Shown here in pieces: positions 24,615-37,700 of a stretch of DNA of 64,000 bases. This DNA comes from Prinsepia uniflora. Taxonomy: Eukaryota; Streptophyta; Magnoliopsida; Rosales; Rosaceae. A program made the translations under genes and the position numbers. The notes under the pieces are model-generated. The model was not told the DNA's origin and searched no databases. It worked only from the letters and a program-made list of their open reading frames with translations. Where the stretch lies: assembly GCA_032719365.1 (NCBI GenBank), contig CM064872.1, forward strand, positions 22,669,758 through 22,733,757. Reading direction: 5' to 3'. How positions within the stretch are numbered: the stretch's first letter is position 1; every line of letters begins with the position of its first letter.

Positions 24615-25685
24615 TGATATGGCTTTTACCGAGCATTAAAGTAAACACAAAGTAACACTCAACACTTAATAAAAACATATGCAATTTAAACCCTTTTTGT
24701 GTAGATGTAGTATTGGTAAATATGGATCGTTCTTAACTGGGGAAATTAGGGAACATTCATAATGGTCAGCAGAAAAGAATAAAAGAATAATATAGGGGAA
24801 GTTTTGAACAAAGTGTAAACATAAAAATACATGTAAAACAATTATAAAATTAATTATACTCCTATTTTAACCTTTGTACAATGGAATTTTCTTTAAACAC
24901 AAAATTTACCAACACACTAACATTTTACACATATTGAACCAATCACGAAATCCTACCTTCATCATTTCAATTACAAGCATACACTTTCCAATATTATAAA
25001 TGCACCGAACAGCGATCATAAACACTTACAATATGATCCACCTTACGTTTTTTATTGATGCGCGTCAAACATTAAATCTCTTCAACCTTATTCTAAGTGT
25101 ATCGAACAACGGTCATAAACACTTAGCGTTGAATTGAAGTTTAAGTACTAAAATGTGTGAAATAACTGAAATTCAGAAAGTAAAACACATGGAGATTGTA
25201 TTCATAAGTGCAAGCATTAGAAAGGAAATACCAACACAAATATTGAATTATAAGTAAAACAAAAAACAATATCAAGAGTTTAAGTAGAGAGAAGGAAGTT
25301 ACACTTTCGGGATCCAAGAGCAGCTTGAGATGCCTATGTGGATGGAAATAATGGACTATTATTCACAAGGTTCCCTGAATAGCAGACGAATCCTTGTGAA
25401 GATAGAGGGAAAGACAAGGGGAAAATTGGACTTAAATGTCTTGAATTGCCTTGATATACCTGGCTAGGGCTTTCCTTTAGGGAGGCTCGTGTTTTGTCTA
25501 AAAAGAAGTCCCTTTAAAATGAGAATGAGCTCCATTTTTATAATGATAGTAGCTCCTCAAAATTTAGGAAATTAAATTTTAATTAAATAATTACAATAAA
25601 AACATGCTAGAAACTAACCTAGAAATCATATTTTCTTGATTTGGCATGAAACCATAGGTGTCCAGGTTCATTTTGGAGCTGCAAA
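24615..25685 (-). repeat. 3' LTR of the Athila-like element, truncated
   Basis: It is colinear with 30519-31575 of the right LTR, with many small differences, then diverges abruptly within the ATTTTGGA block. About one third of the LTR (its 5' part in element sense) is missing. It contains the CGAACAGCGATCATAAACACTTA block found twice in each LTR. Confidence 0.65.
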
Positions 25686-27439
25686 TACTAAAATAAACTA
25701 CGAATTCAAACAACTAAAACCTTAAACCATTTGTCTCAAATTTCATTAATATACACATGGCATTAAGGATTTACACTATAAGGCATTTAAGCATTAGGAA
25801 TTCAAAAGTTAATAAAAAGTAATAAAATGCTTTAACAAGTAAGACAATGAGTAAACTCGGTGAATGGGATCTTAACATGAATAAAATAAGTATGAATCAA
25901 CTCACAAGGATATGCACTCATAAATTCATTCAATTTGTAAGGGTTTGTGTTTGCACTCAAGGTTTGTAAGAAAAAGATGCTCACATAATAGAATTAAAGT
26001 ACTTTTACAAAATTTCAAACAGAACCCTTAAGATAAAACAAAACATACTTGCACAAATGAACCAAAACCATAAGCTTACTCTAGAAACAAACTCAACTAA
26101 TCAAAATTTTCCATCTTAAGAATCATAAGGTCTTTATGAAGGTTGTAATGAGGCCAAGTTTAGAGTCAAGGAGTGTATAGGACAAGTGGTGCTCAAATTC
26201 GTTCCAAGACTCAATAAAAGACTCCCAAAACGTAGCATAGCTTCCCAAACTTAGTGCAATGATGTCAATAATCCATCGTTTCAAACATAGGCCTAATTTC
26301 ATCATGTTGGACCTCAAATTCATTCTTTATGTCGGATTTACAAATGTAAAGGACTTAACTCAAACATTACATAATCAAATCTTATTACCTTGATAGAGAC
26401 TTAAAACCTTTTTTTTTTATTGATTTTTTTTCTTTTCATATATCAAGGTAATAACATGTGTCAATAATACAATAAAATTCGAGTAAGTAAATCCAAATAT
26501 TACACATAAAAGTCTTTACAACATCATCATTTTCTCTTTACACGATCTTCATGTCTTCAACCGAGTCCTTGGAACAAGGGTAAAGGATATATATACTAAG
26601 CTCAAGTGTTTAGCTAATCTTGGTGATGAAAGAAAGGCTTAATGTGGGCTCAACGGGTTAAAACTAAGGGGGTCGCAACTTGTGCGCACAAAATAGGGAA
26701 CATGGATGTTGAATATGTGGTGTTAACCCTAATGCCTTAATCATGTCCAAACTCAGAGAGTTTATTGACTTAAAAGCTTCGAAAATCACATAGAATAAGT
26801 TTGAGTACTCTAGAGTTCATTAAAATCTATGACAGGTAGTTATGAGGCATATGTATATCAATTTAAACAAAAAAAAAACTTATGAATCCCTCATCAAACA
26901 TGTATATAAAGTTATAAAGCTCACATAAGGTTCAAATGATTCGAACTTGTCTTAACATGCTCGTTTTTGTACCAGTTTATCATGCATCGTCCACTACAAG
27001 TCATAAACACTTAATCACGAAGTATTAACAAACTAATTCAAGTTGTAGTTATCATCTTTTATACATGTTGTATTCGGTTTTCCTTCATTCTTATCATTGA
27101 TAGGTTAAAGGGCATCCTAAGACTCGTACGAACACTAAGTTACAACAAAAAGACTCAAAGAATTCAATAAAAACTCAATTTTTTTATGAAACAAATAAAA
27201 GTGTAAACCCTTCCCCCACACTTAAACTCTACATTGTCCTCAATGTAAGCAAGCATAAAGAAAATGAACATAGAATCTCAGTAAAGAAGAAGGTTGCACG
27301 AAAATACAGCAAAAAAAACATAAAGTAAATTAATTGAAAGAGAGTGAAGGGTTTGAGAGAGAAAATTTGCGTTGATGACTCCTTCACAACTCCGGAATAC
27401 ATTGGGTTTCCTCCCAACAAGCGCTTGAAGTTTAACGTC

Positions 27440-28943
27440 TAGTCAGCCTAGAAGAGTGGCCTTAATTGCTTCACTCAGTGGCCCTTTCCCTTGAATTAGG
27501 GTTTGGTGTTGGTTGAGGTTGAAGCACCCCACTCGCTTGAAGTTAGCCCATGAAATCTACTACCTTACCCATTTGGTCCTTAAGATCTGCAATGTCTTTC
27601 TGCTGATTTTGCTGACCTGTTATTAGAGCCTAAGTCGTAGCCGTTAGATTTTGCTAGCCTTGGGAAAAAGCAACAAACATTTTATCATAATCAGGGTTAG
27701 ATGATGAAGAGATATTACGAGGTGCATGATTATGAGAAACGTTAGAATACAGAATTGGGGACCTAGGGTGCCATATGGGTCGTTGGAATTGGTTTGGGGC
27801 CTGATTTGGGCCTGTAGACATGTGCTAAGGGTTCATGACATTGTTCGGGTCCCTCCAACTATAACCTTGGGTTCTTATCCCTCCTTGAAAGCCTCCAATG
27901 GTGTGTGCCATTTCAGTTCTGAGGTCTTCCTCCATTGCAGTGTATGGGCATTAGTCCTCAATATGGGCTTGAGAGCATATGGAACAAACCAGGGCTACCT
28001 GCTTCTTGAGTTCCAACACATTCGAAAGAATAGAGGTGATCTTATCTAATTTAGAATCATTTGTAACATAGGAACTCACCTCATGTACCTTTCTTGGAAT
28101 AGGCTTGGCACCTTCGTATTGTGCATCATTGAGTGCACGGCTTTCAAGTAGTGCACGACCGTCTACTAAACTCCGAGCTAAGAAACTTCCATTAGCTGCT
28201 GCATCAAGTAGTCCTCTATCCCAACCCTTGAGTCCTTCGTAGAAGTAAGTTAAGAGATACCCTTTAGTGATCCCGTAAGTAGGGCATGAAGCACAAAGTT
28301 CCTTAAACCTCTCATAGTACTAGCTGAAATTCTCATCATGATCTTTTTGCTTGATTCTAGTGATCTCTTTTCTTAAGACCGTAATCTTTGAGGCAAGGAA
28401 GTACTTGGTAAGAAATTCCTGAATCAACTTCTCCCAAGAGTCAATATGATTGGGTGGGTGGCCCAAAAGCCATACCCGTGCTCTATCTTCCAAGGACAAC
28501 AAGAAAGCTTTCAGCTTCATGATTTCCAAGTCCGCATCATCAGGACACATATTACCAATAATGAATTGGAACTCCGTTAGGTGTTTGTGTGGATCTTCAT
28601 TTCTGATTCCATGGAACTTAGGTAGCTGATGAAGGACTCCACTCTTAAGCTCAATATCTTTTTTGTTGGTTCTAGGCTCGGGATACTTGATACAGAAGTT
28701 TGCAGTGCCATTTGTGTTTGCACAGGTCTGCTCACGGATACTCAGATTTCGTGTCATGGCTAATGCTGTTCTGAGAGTCTGTTCCTCTTCTGAATCACTC
28801 TTTTCACTTACGGCCTTGAAGATTACTGGGGATGGAGGCACGAATGAGCTGGTTTGCTTAAGTGCGTCTCTGAATGTTGTGTTGCTTGGTGATATGTCAA
28901 GTTGCCTTCTCAACCGATCAAGCCTAGATTGTTGAGCGCGCAT
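27440..28943 (-). pseudogene. Retrotransposon gag relic (Athila-like) with in-frame stops
   Basis: The open part (28320-28943, 207 codons) starts MRAQQSRLDRLRRQ and holds the plant gag signature LPKFHGI..EDPHKHLTEF, then SLEDRARVWLLG and FLTKYF, typical of the capsid region of Athila-type gag. The frame continues past a TAG at 28320-28322 as YYERFKELCASCP..GYLLTYFYEGL, the conserved C-terminal capsid motif. Beyond this is a degenerate zinc-knuckle-like CSIC..H....C stretch near 27960 that contains a TAA, and then GYSWRDPNN followed by another TAG. The protein would form the particle shell of the retroelement. With at least three stops it cannot be made whole. Confidence 0.7.
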
Positions 28944-30494
28944 TCATAAGCATGTAACTATATTGTTAAAAAGAACTAAGTTAGAAAGCAGTTTTTACAA
29001 AGTAAGTAGCTAGTGAAATTCAATTAAAACAAGATAAGTCTTTACAAAAGTTAGGGTTAGTGTTAGGAATGTGAAAGTTAAGGAAATCACAACTAGCAAG
29101 AAAATGTGAGGTAAAAACAAGTATAACTAACATAAATTGAAGCTGTAATTATCTTACAAACAAGTAAGAGATAATAAAAGTAGGAGAAAGTGTAGAATGC
29201 ACAAGTATGATATAAATGGAAGCCAAAATTAACATAAAGTCACGGTAATGGCAAGAAAATGTACAAGTTCCAAATGCATCTAAACTAATGCAACACAAAA
29301 TTATCTATATGAAGAATGGTGTGAATGCATAAGAGAGAAAATGTTAGAACATGCACAAGACATAAGAGTTACGTGACAATTCATGAAAAAATGGCATTCA
29401 CCTTCAATCTCACTTCCCTAGATTCACTTAGTCTAGGGGGCCTAGTGATGAAATCTGAGCATCATGAAATCTCAAGAAGGGTATGCAATCTAATAATGCA
29501 ATAAGTAAAGCTTTAGAGTGTCATGAATAACTTTCCCTTTCCGCTTCTCATAGTACTTTCCTGGGTGTACGGTTTGTGCGTACTGATAACCACACTTCCA
29601 CCGTTCAATGTTAATCATGGTCAGGTAGGATAGATGTAACGCAAGAAGTAAGGATAATTTCGAGAACACCCCGAGGCTAGCTTTAGGGCATATACTCCAT
29701 TGGTGTTCCCTTTCTTAATCCAAAACTTGTCAACAATCATAACCCTCCTAGACACCATGACTAACTGATGGAAGTTTTAGTAAATTACCAAACCCAAGTG
29801 TTTACGAACTCCGCCCCAACCTCATGTCCGTAGATTCAAGTCTACGGTGTGTGGTGATGAAATTCACACATCATGAAGGGTTAACGATAAAGTAAACAAA
29901 AGGGGCACTACCTGTTCCCAAAAGTAAGATTTTGAAGAAAAATTGGCCCTAAAATTCATGCAACTTTGAAACATTTAATAGGAAACAATATTTACATGTT
30001 GGGGAAGTCAAAAATATATATAGTATAAAATGAAAAATTACATAAGAACAATTTATACAAGTATGATTTTATGCACAAGTAATTATATTCACAAAACAAA
30101 TTCACACTAACAGATTAATGAATTCACAAATAAATATTTACAAGAACATAAAGCTACAACGAACACCTTTTTTTTAATCTTATTTTAGAATTTACACAAA
30201 TAAATCAAAATAAAAAGATGGAATCAAGTATAATGCACAATTTGAACAAGTAAAATGTGCATGCTATGAAACATAAAAATTATGAACATTTATAATATGG
30301 ACAAGTGTTGAAAATAAGCAAATAACAATATGAACAAGTATAAAATTGAAAGTTGTGAACAAGTATAATAACAATATTAAAACAAGTACAAACATAATTA
30401 TGAACAAGTATAAACAAATATACGAATCAAAATTATGAACAATTTACATATAAACAATTTTACACACACTAACACTTTAAGAATGATTTTCAAT

Positions 30495-30513
30495 TTCCCC
30501 AGCAACGGCGCCA
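30495..30513 (-). other. Primer binding site, tRNA-Asp type
   Basis: On the minus strand it reads TGGCGCCGTTGCTGGGGAA, which differs by one base from the complement of the plant tRNA-Asp 3' end (TGGCGCCGTTGCCGGGGA). This priming is usual for Athila-lineage elements and sets the orientation. Confidence 0.8.
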
Positions 30514-30518
30514 AAAAT

Positions 30519-32136
30519 TGATATGGCTTTTACCGAGGATTAAAGTAAACACAAAGTAACACTCAACACTTAATAAAAACATATGCAATTTAAATCTTTT
30601 TTTGGTAGATGTAATATTGGTAAATAGAGATCGTTCGTAACCAGGAAAATTAGGGAACATTCATAATGGTTAGCAGAAAAGAATAAAAGAATAATATGGG
30701 GGAAGTTTTGAATAAAGTGTAAACATAAAAATACATGTAAAACAATTATAAAATTAATTTCACTCCTATTTTAACCTTTGTACAATAGACTTTTCTTTAA
30801 ACACAAATTTTAACAACACACTAACATTTTACACATATTGAACCAATCACGAAATCCTACCTTCATCATTTCAATTACAAGTATATACTTTTCAATATTA
30901 TAAATGCACCGAACAGCGGTCATAAACACTTACAATATGATTCACCTTACGTTTTTTATCGAATGCGCGTCAAATATTAAATCTCTTCAACCATATTCTA
31001 AGTGCACCGAATAGCGGTCATAAACACCTAGCGTTGAATTAAAGTTTAAGTACTAAAATGTGTGAAATAACTAAAATTCAGAAAGTAAAACAGATGGAGA
31101 TTGTATTCATAAGTATAAGTGTTAGAAAGGAAATACCAACACATATATTGAATTATAAGTAAAACAAAAAACAATATCAAGAGTTTAAGTAGAGAGAACG
31201 AAGTTATACTTTCGGGATCGAAGAACAGCTTGAGATGCCTAGGTAAATGGAAATCAAGGTTCCCTGAACAGCAGACGAAATCTTGTGAAGATGGAGGGAA
31301 AGACAAGGGGAAAATTGGACTTAAAACTCTTGAATCGCCTTGGATATACCCGGCTAGGGTTTTTCTTAAGGGAGGATCGAGTTTGTTCTAAAAAGAAGTC
31401 TCTTTACACTGAGAATGAGCTCCTGTTTTATAGTGATAGTAGCTCCTCAAAATTTAGGAAATAAAATCCTAATTAAATAATTACAATAAAAACATGTTAG
31501 AAACTAGCCTAGAAATCATATTTTCTTGATTTGGCATGAAACCCTATGTGTCTAGGTTCATTTTGGAAGTGGAAAATGCCAAATTTGTGCAGAAAACAGT
31601 GATGGAATCGCTGGAAAAATTTTGCAAACATTGGATGAAAAGCAAGCTGAAATTCGGTGAGACGCTGATGAAAATGGAAGGGGAATTCGGCATCAAATTC
31701 TGGTCAACGACGCAAAGGGAGTTGGAATGCATTCGGTATGCGCGCGCTGAATGGGGATGTTTTGGTTCAGAACACGCGGGCCGAAGTGGAAGTCTCTAAA
31801 TCGGGACATGCGCGCCGAATTGAAGGTAACATGATCAATTAGCGCTTACCAAATCACAGCTTGGAACTATTGGGATAGACTTGATAGGGAGCTACCGAAT
31901 TCTGAGGCTCTTTTTGGTGGCTTCCCTTGTTTCGATAATAACTTTTCGATAAAACTCCGATTGAGACGATTTTTTCGCTAAAATTCTCAACTGGCGAGCT
32001 CTATCCAATTCTGCACATTTGTCACAAAATATATTATTATTTTCCTTTTTTTGGAATTTTTACATTAAAAGTTAAACATAAAGGGTATAAAATAATATAA
32101 AATAACGCTAAAATAAAGGCTTATTAGGACACATCA
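30519..32136 (-). repeat. 5' LTR of the Athila-like element
   Basis: On the minus strand it begins TGATGTGTCCTAATAAGCC and ends GGTAAAAGCCATATCA, giving matching TGAT..ATCA ends. It lies five bases from the tRNA-Asp primer site. The length is about 1.62 kb. The 87-codon frame at 31536-31799 has no domain. Confidence 0.65.
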
Positions 32137-33868
32137 TATCCTGGAGACGAGCAACGATATCATATGGTCCTCTCCGGGGAAACACATTCATAACCGGAGG
32201 CCTTCTTTGGGGAAACACATTCCTACTGAAGTCATATCAATAATCATAGAGAATGATCATAGTGAAAATAGTGGAAACACATTTATTTTCATAAACTGAT
32301 GTATCTCAAATCAAATCAGTTGTTTGCATAGGGTCTCCCCCAAAAGACAGTTTCCAAAAACATCATCAAAACAGTGTTCAGTCCTCATTTCACAATACTC
32401 AAAATCATTTCATCAATCAAATCATTACTCAACTGGGTCTCAAGCCCAAAATGCAATTCTCACGCAAAACTGTAAAATCATTCATTTCCAAACCATGATC
32501 AAACCAATATACAAATCTTTATGCAATTCATCATTTAAAGAAATATGCAAACCTTGCATTTCAAACCATGCTCATAAAACCATTAAAACATATATGTATG
32601 CATCATCTATAAATCAAGTCCACTCACACACAGTCCACACTGCGCACTCAAAACCTGATCTGTAAGCCAATCCAAAGCTTCTAGAACGTCCGGACCTGTC
32701 CAAATCACACTCGAGGGTCACTAACAATCCATATAAGTCCATACAATAAACCCTCAAAAATTCAGAATCGAAAATGCATCCCGAACATGCTTCCCGATGA
32801 GAAAAACCTCCAAAACACCAACTAGACGATCTTCAATCGACCTGAAACCACCACAATTGGATTCAGAACGTCGAAACCTTTCGAACATGACTGGTTTGAT
32901 CTCAAAATTCGTGCACACATGCCCACATGCTCTAGTTAAAGGTTTGTCAACGCTGATGTCAGCCCTACTTGACGTCACTGCTGACGTCAGCCCTACTTGA
33001 CATCTGAAAACTACCACGTGGCACCCCCTGATTGGTGCCTCGTGTCACCCTCTAACTTGTGCCACGTGCCACATGATGAAGTCTGCCACGTGTACTACCA
33101 CATCACCTAACACCTCAACTTGACAATCTGGCCCTCTACCACGTTGCCACGTGGCACCACCACACTGGTCCACATGGTCTCACAATGCTAACGTGGCACT
33201 ACCACGTCGATGCTAACAAACCTTTACACCTCGCCACGTGGCACCACCTGATTGGCCATGTGGCCTAACAGCGATGATGTGGACTGTCACATCATCGTCC
33301 CCTACCTTAGGACGGGTCGATCCGTTTGATTGTAACGGGCCACTCGACCCGTGAGTCTGACTCGATCTTATCTTCTTCGAAACTTGACCGTTTTTTGCCA
33401 TTTTTTCACCTTTGTGACCATCTCACTCCCAGAATTCTACCCATAAACTCAAAACTAAGAAAACATACCTAAAATTCCATGGCTAATCTCGACTCCCCAC
33501 GGCCAAGTTTCCAATGTCCACCCAGGTCCATTCCTTCGTCCATTCCGCCTCTTCCTGAGCTCCACTCTCTCACAAGAACTCATAGAAGATGAAAAGGATA
33601 AAATACCAGGGCTTCAACGTCTTAAAAACAAAACCCAATAATCTTAGTTTTTTGGGTCACCGGTTTACCTTTTTCTCTGGGCTTTTGAGCAGCCTCTAAG
33701 GCTCCACCGTCCGCCACTGTCCCTCTCTTTCTCTCAACCTTACTCTCAACCTCTCTCAAGAAGCCCAGCTACTGAAGCAAAGAAGAAAATGATGGGTGAG
33801 GGTTTTCGGGTGGTTTGAACAAAAGGAAGGGATTTTGGTGCATGAATGAGGTTTGTTGACCAAAGGAT

Positions 33869-33876
33869 GGGTGACA
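33869..33876. repeat. Left 8-bp target duplication of the hAT element
   Basis: GGGTGACA, identical to the right copy at 46036-46043. Confidence 0.85.
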
Positions 33877-34141
33877 TAGCCCTGTTAATTTGTCTAGAAA
33901 AATCGACTGAAAAACCGCACCGAACCGGGACTGAACCGCAAAATACCGAAAATTTGAAAAACCGAAACTGTTTGAAAAAAAATCGGACCGAACTAGAATG
34001 CATCGATTCGGTTCCAGTTTTCGGTATCACAAGACCGACCCGAACTGGACCGAACCGAAAGTAGCATAAAACCGAACCGAAATCGACCCAATCGAACCGA
34101 AATCGGCCCAACCGAACCGAATTAAACAATTAAAACTCTTA

Positions 34142-34531
34142 GGCCTCGTTTGGTATGCCGTACTGTACTGACTATTTCAATAGGATAGACTAATCTGTCC
34201 ATCGGATAGACTGATTATTTAGTCGGGCGTTTGGTACTTTTTCGGATTAGAATGCCGACTATATTATACTGACCGGATTATATTATAATAATTGACGAAA
34301 TACTTATATCTTAAATATTAATTATGTATGTCATTATTTTTATTATTATTTATTTTAATAATTATTATTATTACTATTTATTACATTTTTATTAATTAAA
34401 TATTTTTAATTTTATCATTATTATTTATTAAAATATCATTAATTATTAATTTATTATTAGTAGTATTTATTACTTTATTACTTTTTATTATTAATATTTA
34501 CTAAATTAATATTTTATTTTTATTATATTAC

Positions 34532-34570
<39 letters not shown>

Positions 34571-34762
34571 TTTACAAGATTACTAGTTATCCGACTATTT
34601 AATACGGACAATTTCGAGCGTATTATTTTAGCGTGTCTGGACCGTATAAAAATATTCAACCGTATTAACTTATACGGTGACTAATTAATACGACTGGTAC
34701 CAAACACAGGTTTCGAATTATTTAGCCTATTCGGACCGTAATACGGTGTACCAAACACACCC
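34142..34762. mobile_element. Tourist/PIF-Harbinger-like MITE (621 bp) inside the hAT element
   Basis: Imperfect terminal inverted repeats, GGCCTCGTTTGGTATGCCGTA on the left and GGGTGTGTTTGGTACACCGTA read from the right, are flanked by TTA on both sides (34139-34141 and 34763-34765). TTA is the usual target of this superfamily. The interior is AT-rich with a (TTA)n run near 34535-34567 and no coding capacity. It must be younger than the hAT insertion. Confidence 0.7.
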
Positions 34763-37700
34763 TTAAAGAACGGCGTCGTTTTATTGGGGTTGTTTATGAA
34801 AACCGGACCAAACCCTAGACCTAGACGAGTCACGAGAGATCAGTCATCAGAAATTCAGAATTCAGAGAACTCATTCGCAGCTAACATGACTATTTTGCAA
34901 ATTCGCAGTCGCACGGCCGCACCGGCGCACCCCACTTCCCAGTTCCCAGTTCCCACTCGAAGTATCAATTCTCGAAGGCCTCCTCCTCCCAGTCCTAGTC
35001 TCCCATCCAACTCCCACTTCATCTTCAGTCTTCAGTCTTCAACCTTCGACGACGGCTTCATCATCGACCACCTTCAATCTCAATCGAACCCTGCATGAGC
35101 CTAGGGTTGTTAAAATCTTTGGAATTCTAGTACCAAGTATACACAACAATTTTCTTTACACCCCTGAACACACTTATTGGAATTCCAAGCGCGGTTCTCT
35201 CACAAAGGTAAAATCTTTGCACAACAATTATGGTTCTTTTGATGGGTTTTCATTTATTTTCATGAATTTGTTTTTGGGGTTCGTATTTTGTCAGAGATGT
35301 AAAAGCCAAAGGGTGCTTTGGAAATTTCTGGTTAATAACTGATGGGTTTTTCTGCAGCTCATGTTTTTGTGGTTTCTCTTTGATTCTGTTTTAATTAATA
35401 AAATTTTGCATTGTCTACTTTGATATTGATAATGTAATGTGTCGGGAGGCCCACTTTCAAAATCTCATATTTTTGGTTATTTATATAATAATCTAGTTTT
35501 AATTATTCGAATTTAAAGCTGGTTTTCATCTCCATTAACATGTCGAAGAGTAACTGGGTTAATCTTTAACAAGGACGAGATGAAGTTGGAGGTTTAACAA
35601 AAAAGAAGTAAAAATATAGTAGGTGTACCATTGTCTAGTTTGAAATGCTGACTAATGACTATATAGAACAATTTTCAAGAAAATATATGGACCTTCTAAC
35701 ATAAGAGCTTTCCCCAGCCGACTTCAAAATTACAGACTCTAACTCCATAAGATTTTCCAGACAGGGCTCTGTAAAAGTTCCTTATAGCTCAAATGATTTT
35801 GAATGGAAAGATTATTGTCCAGGAGTTTTTCAGGTTTATTTTAATTGCCTTTCAGATGTTGTCATTTATTAAATTACATTTTGTTCATTTTACCATGAGT
35901 GAATAGTTTATTGCTTATTAAAGGCAAGAGTGATGCTAACTAATAGGTGCATATCTGAACCTTACATTAGAGGTTGGTCAACTCAACCCTTAAAAGTTGC
36001 TTATTTGATTTTTTCTCATTTGAGAAAGAAGTGGCCAGGATAGAATTGGTCGGCCAGACAGGGTATGAAACAAGCGAAGAGATGGGCATTGAACAAAACT
36101 TGAAACATATAAAGTATATCGTTTAAGTTATGGTCATGTTCAGTTGTATACCGTCTAAGTTATGGTCGTGTGCAGTCTCTTTGGCAACTGCAGACGTCCT
36201 CGTCATATTGTGCTTCGTTCTATTATTTCCTTGATTCGTTCTAAACTTTGTACCTTGAATTTTAAGCCTTGTTTGGCTAATTCTATTGCTGCTAGAATCT
36301 GGAATATTGAGGTCTAAGTCCTCTTTTTGCCTCTGTAAGGTTTTGTTTTCTTTCTTTTTGTCTGGTCTTTGAGCTGTAGTGCTCTTTATGGTGGGCTTGT
36401 TTCCCCCCTTTATATATTATTTGATTTAACCAAAACAAAATATATGTGGGTTTGCACATAGATGTATACAGTAATGCACATGTGTGTTTGTTGCTTTTTT
36501 TTTTAAATTCTAATAGCTTTAACTAAAACTTTGTTTCCAGATGTTTGCTGGAGTTTGACAATATTGATTATGACTATCACCGGCTGGAAATATGTGGAGA
36601 TGCTACTGTAAGGGGAGTTTCTTCTCCAGGGAGAAATATTATTAAGGTGTTTTTGTTGTCCCGCGATGACCGGCTTGTGATTAAAACCCTGCTGAAGTCT
36701 AAATTGAAGGTAATCAGACATTTTAACTTTTAGGAATGAAACTTTACTAGACCTAACATTTATTATGTACACCTTTCTTGGAAACAATTTTCTTTTTGTA
36801 TACTATCGGGATTTCAGTTCCCTATAATTTTCTTGGAAACAATTTACTAGACATAACATATTGATCTGCATTGTACTAGGGAAAGTTTAGGTAATCATTA
36901 CGATGATGCGCTAGTTGGAGACTCTAATGATCATGCAGTAACATTTCTGAATGCTGTTTTTTTATGCATATTCTGTTTGTGAATGTTGTTTTTTTATGCA
37001 TATTCTATTTGTGAATGCTGTTTTTTTATGCAGATTCAGTTTGTGAATGCTGTTTTTTTATGAAAATTATGTTTGTGAATGCTGTTTTTTATTCCTATTT
37101 GTTTGGGCCTCACCATATCTATTTTTAACCTATGAGAATGGTGCTTATTGCTACAGATGGAAACCAAACCCTAAGAAATAAGAATGATGCTTATCTCTGG
37201 GAATACTTCTAGTGATGTGTCTGATGCCTCATCAGAATTGCCTAACGAGGTATTTATTCTCAGACTTACTGGATTCCATTATATGATTCTAGTTTTCATA
37301 CTTGCTGTTTTCATAATATTAAAAACATCGTATTTGCTGTTTTTTTTTTTGTTTTGTAGGTGGACAATGTTCATGATTCACAAGGAGATGAATTTGACCC
37401 GGAGTTGAATCAGAAGGGAAAACCACTGACCACTTTGACTAACGCTGAAATTAATGCGCAATTTCTAGAGTATGTGAAGAAAATGTAGTGTGCAAGCATA
37501 TGAGATCATTTTGAAAGGTACAAAGCTGATACTGGTTTCACTAGGGCCATATGTAATTTTTGCCCTAATATGTATGTTGCTGACTCTATTAGAAATGGAA
37601 TTAGGGCCTTGATTAGTCACCTTAAAAAATGTCCTAAATATCCTCCAAATACGATTTCCAAAAGAAATCAGAAAGTTCTATCCGTAGAAAAGCCGACAGA

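Larger units (their letters stand above)
24615..32136 (-). mobile_element. Athila-like Ty3/gypsy element without pol, minus strand
   Basis: Two related LTRs (right copy 30519-32136, left copy from 24615) start on the plus strand with TGATATGGCTTTTACCGAG. A tRNA-Asp-type primer site lies next to the right LTR. A decayed gag with Athila-like features occupies about 27440-28943. The sequence ACATTGAGGACAATGT-like followed by a GGGGGAAGGG run (plus 27205-27250, minus sense), normally found after pol in such elements, lies directly beyond gag, so pol is absent. The left LTR is truncated at about 25685. Flanks GGACA and TATCC do not match, so no target duplication was found. Confidence 0.65.

Noticed and set aside
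26405..26445. Poly-pyrimidine run as the polypurine tract of the Athila-like element
   Set aside because: It is not adjacent to the LTR (which ends near 25685) and no LTR start follows it on the minus strand.
34784..35098. 104-codon frame near the left end of the hAT element
   Set aside because: It is a Ser/Pro-rich frame without a domain. It could be leader of the transposase transcript, but nothing supports translation.
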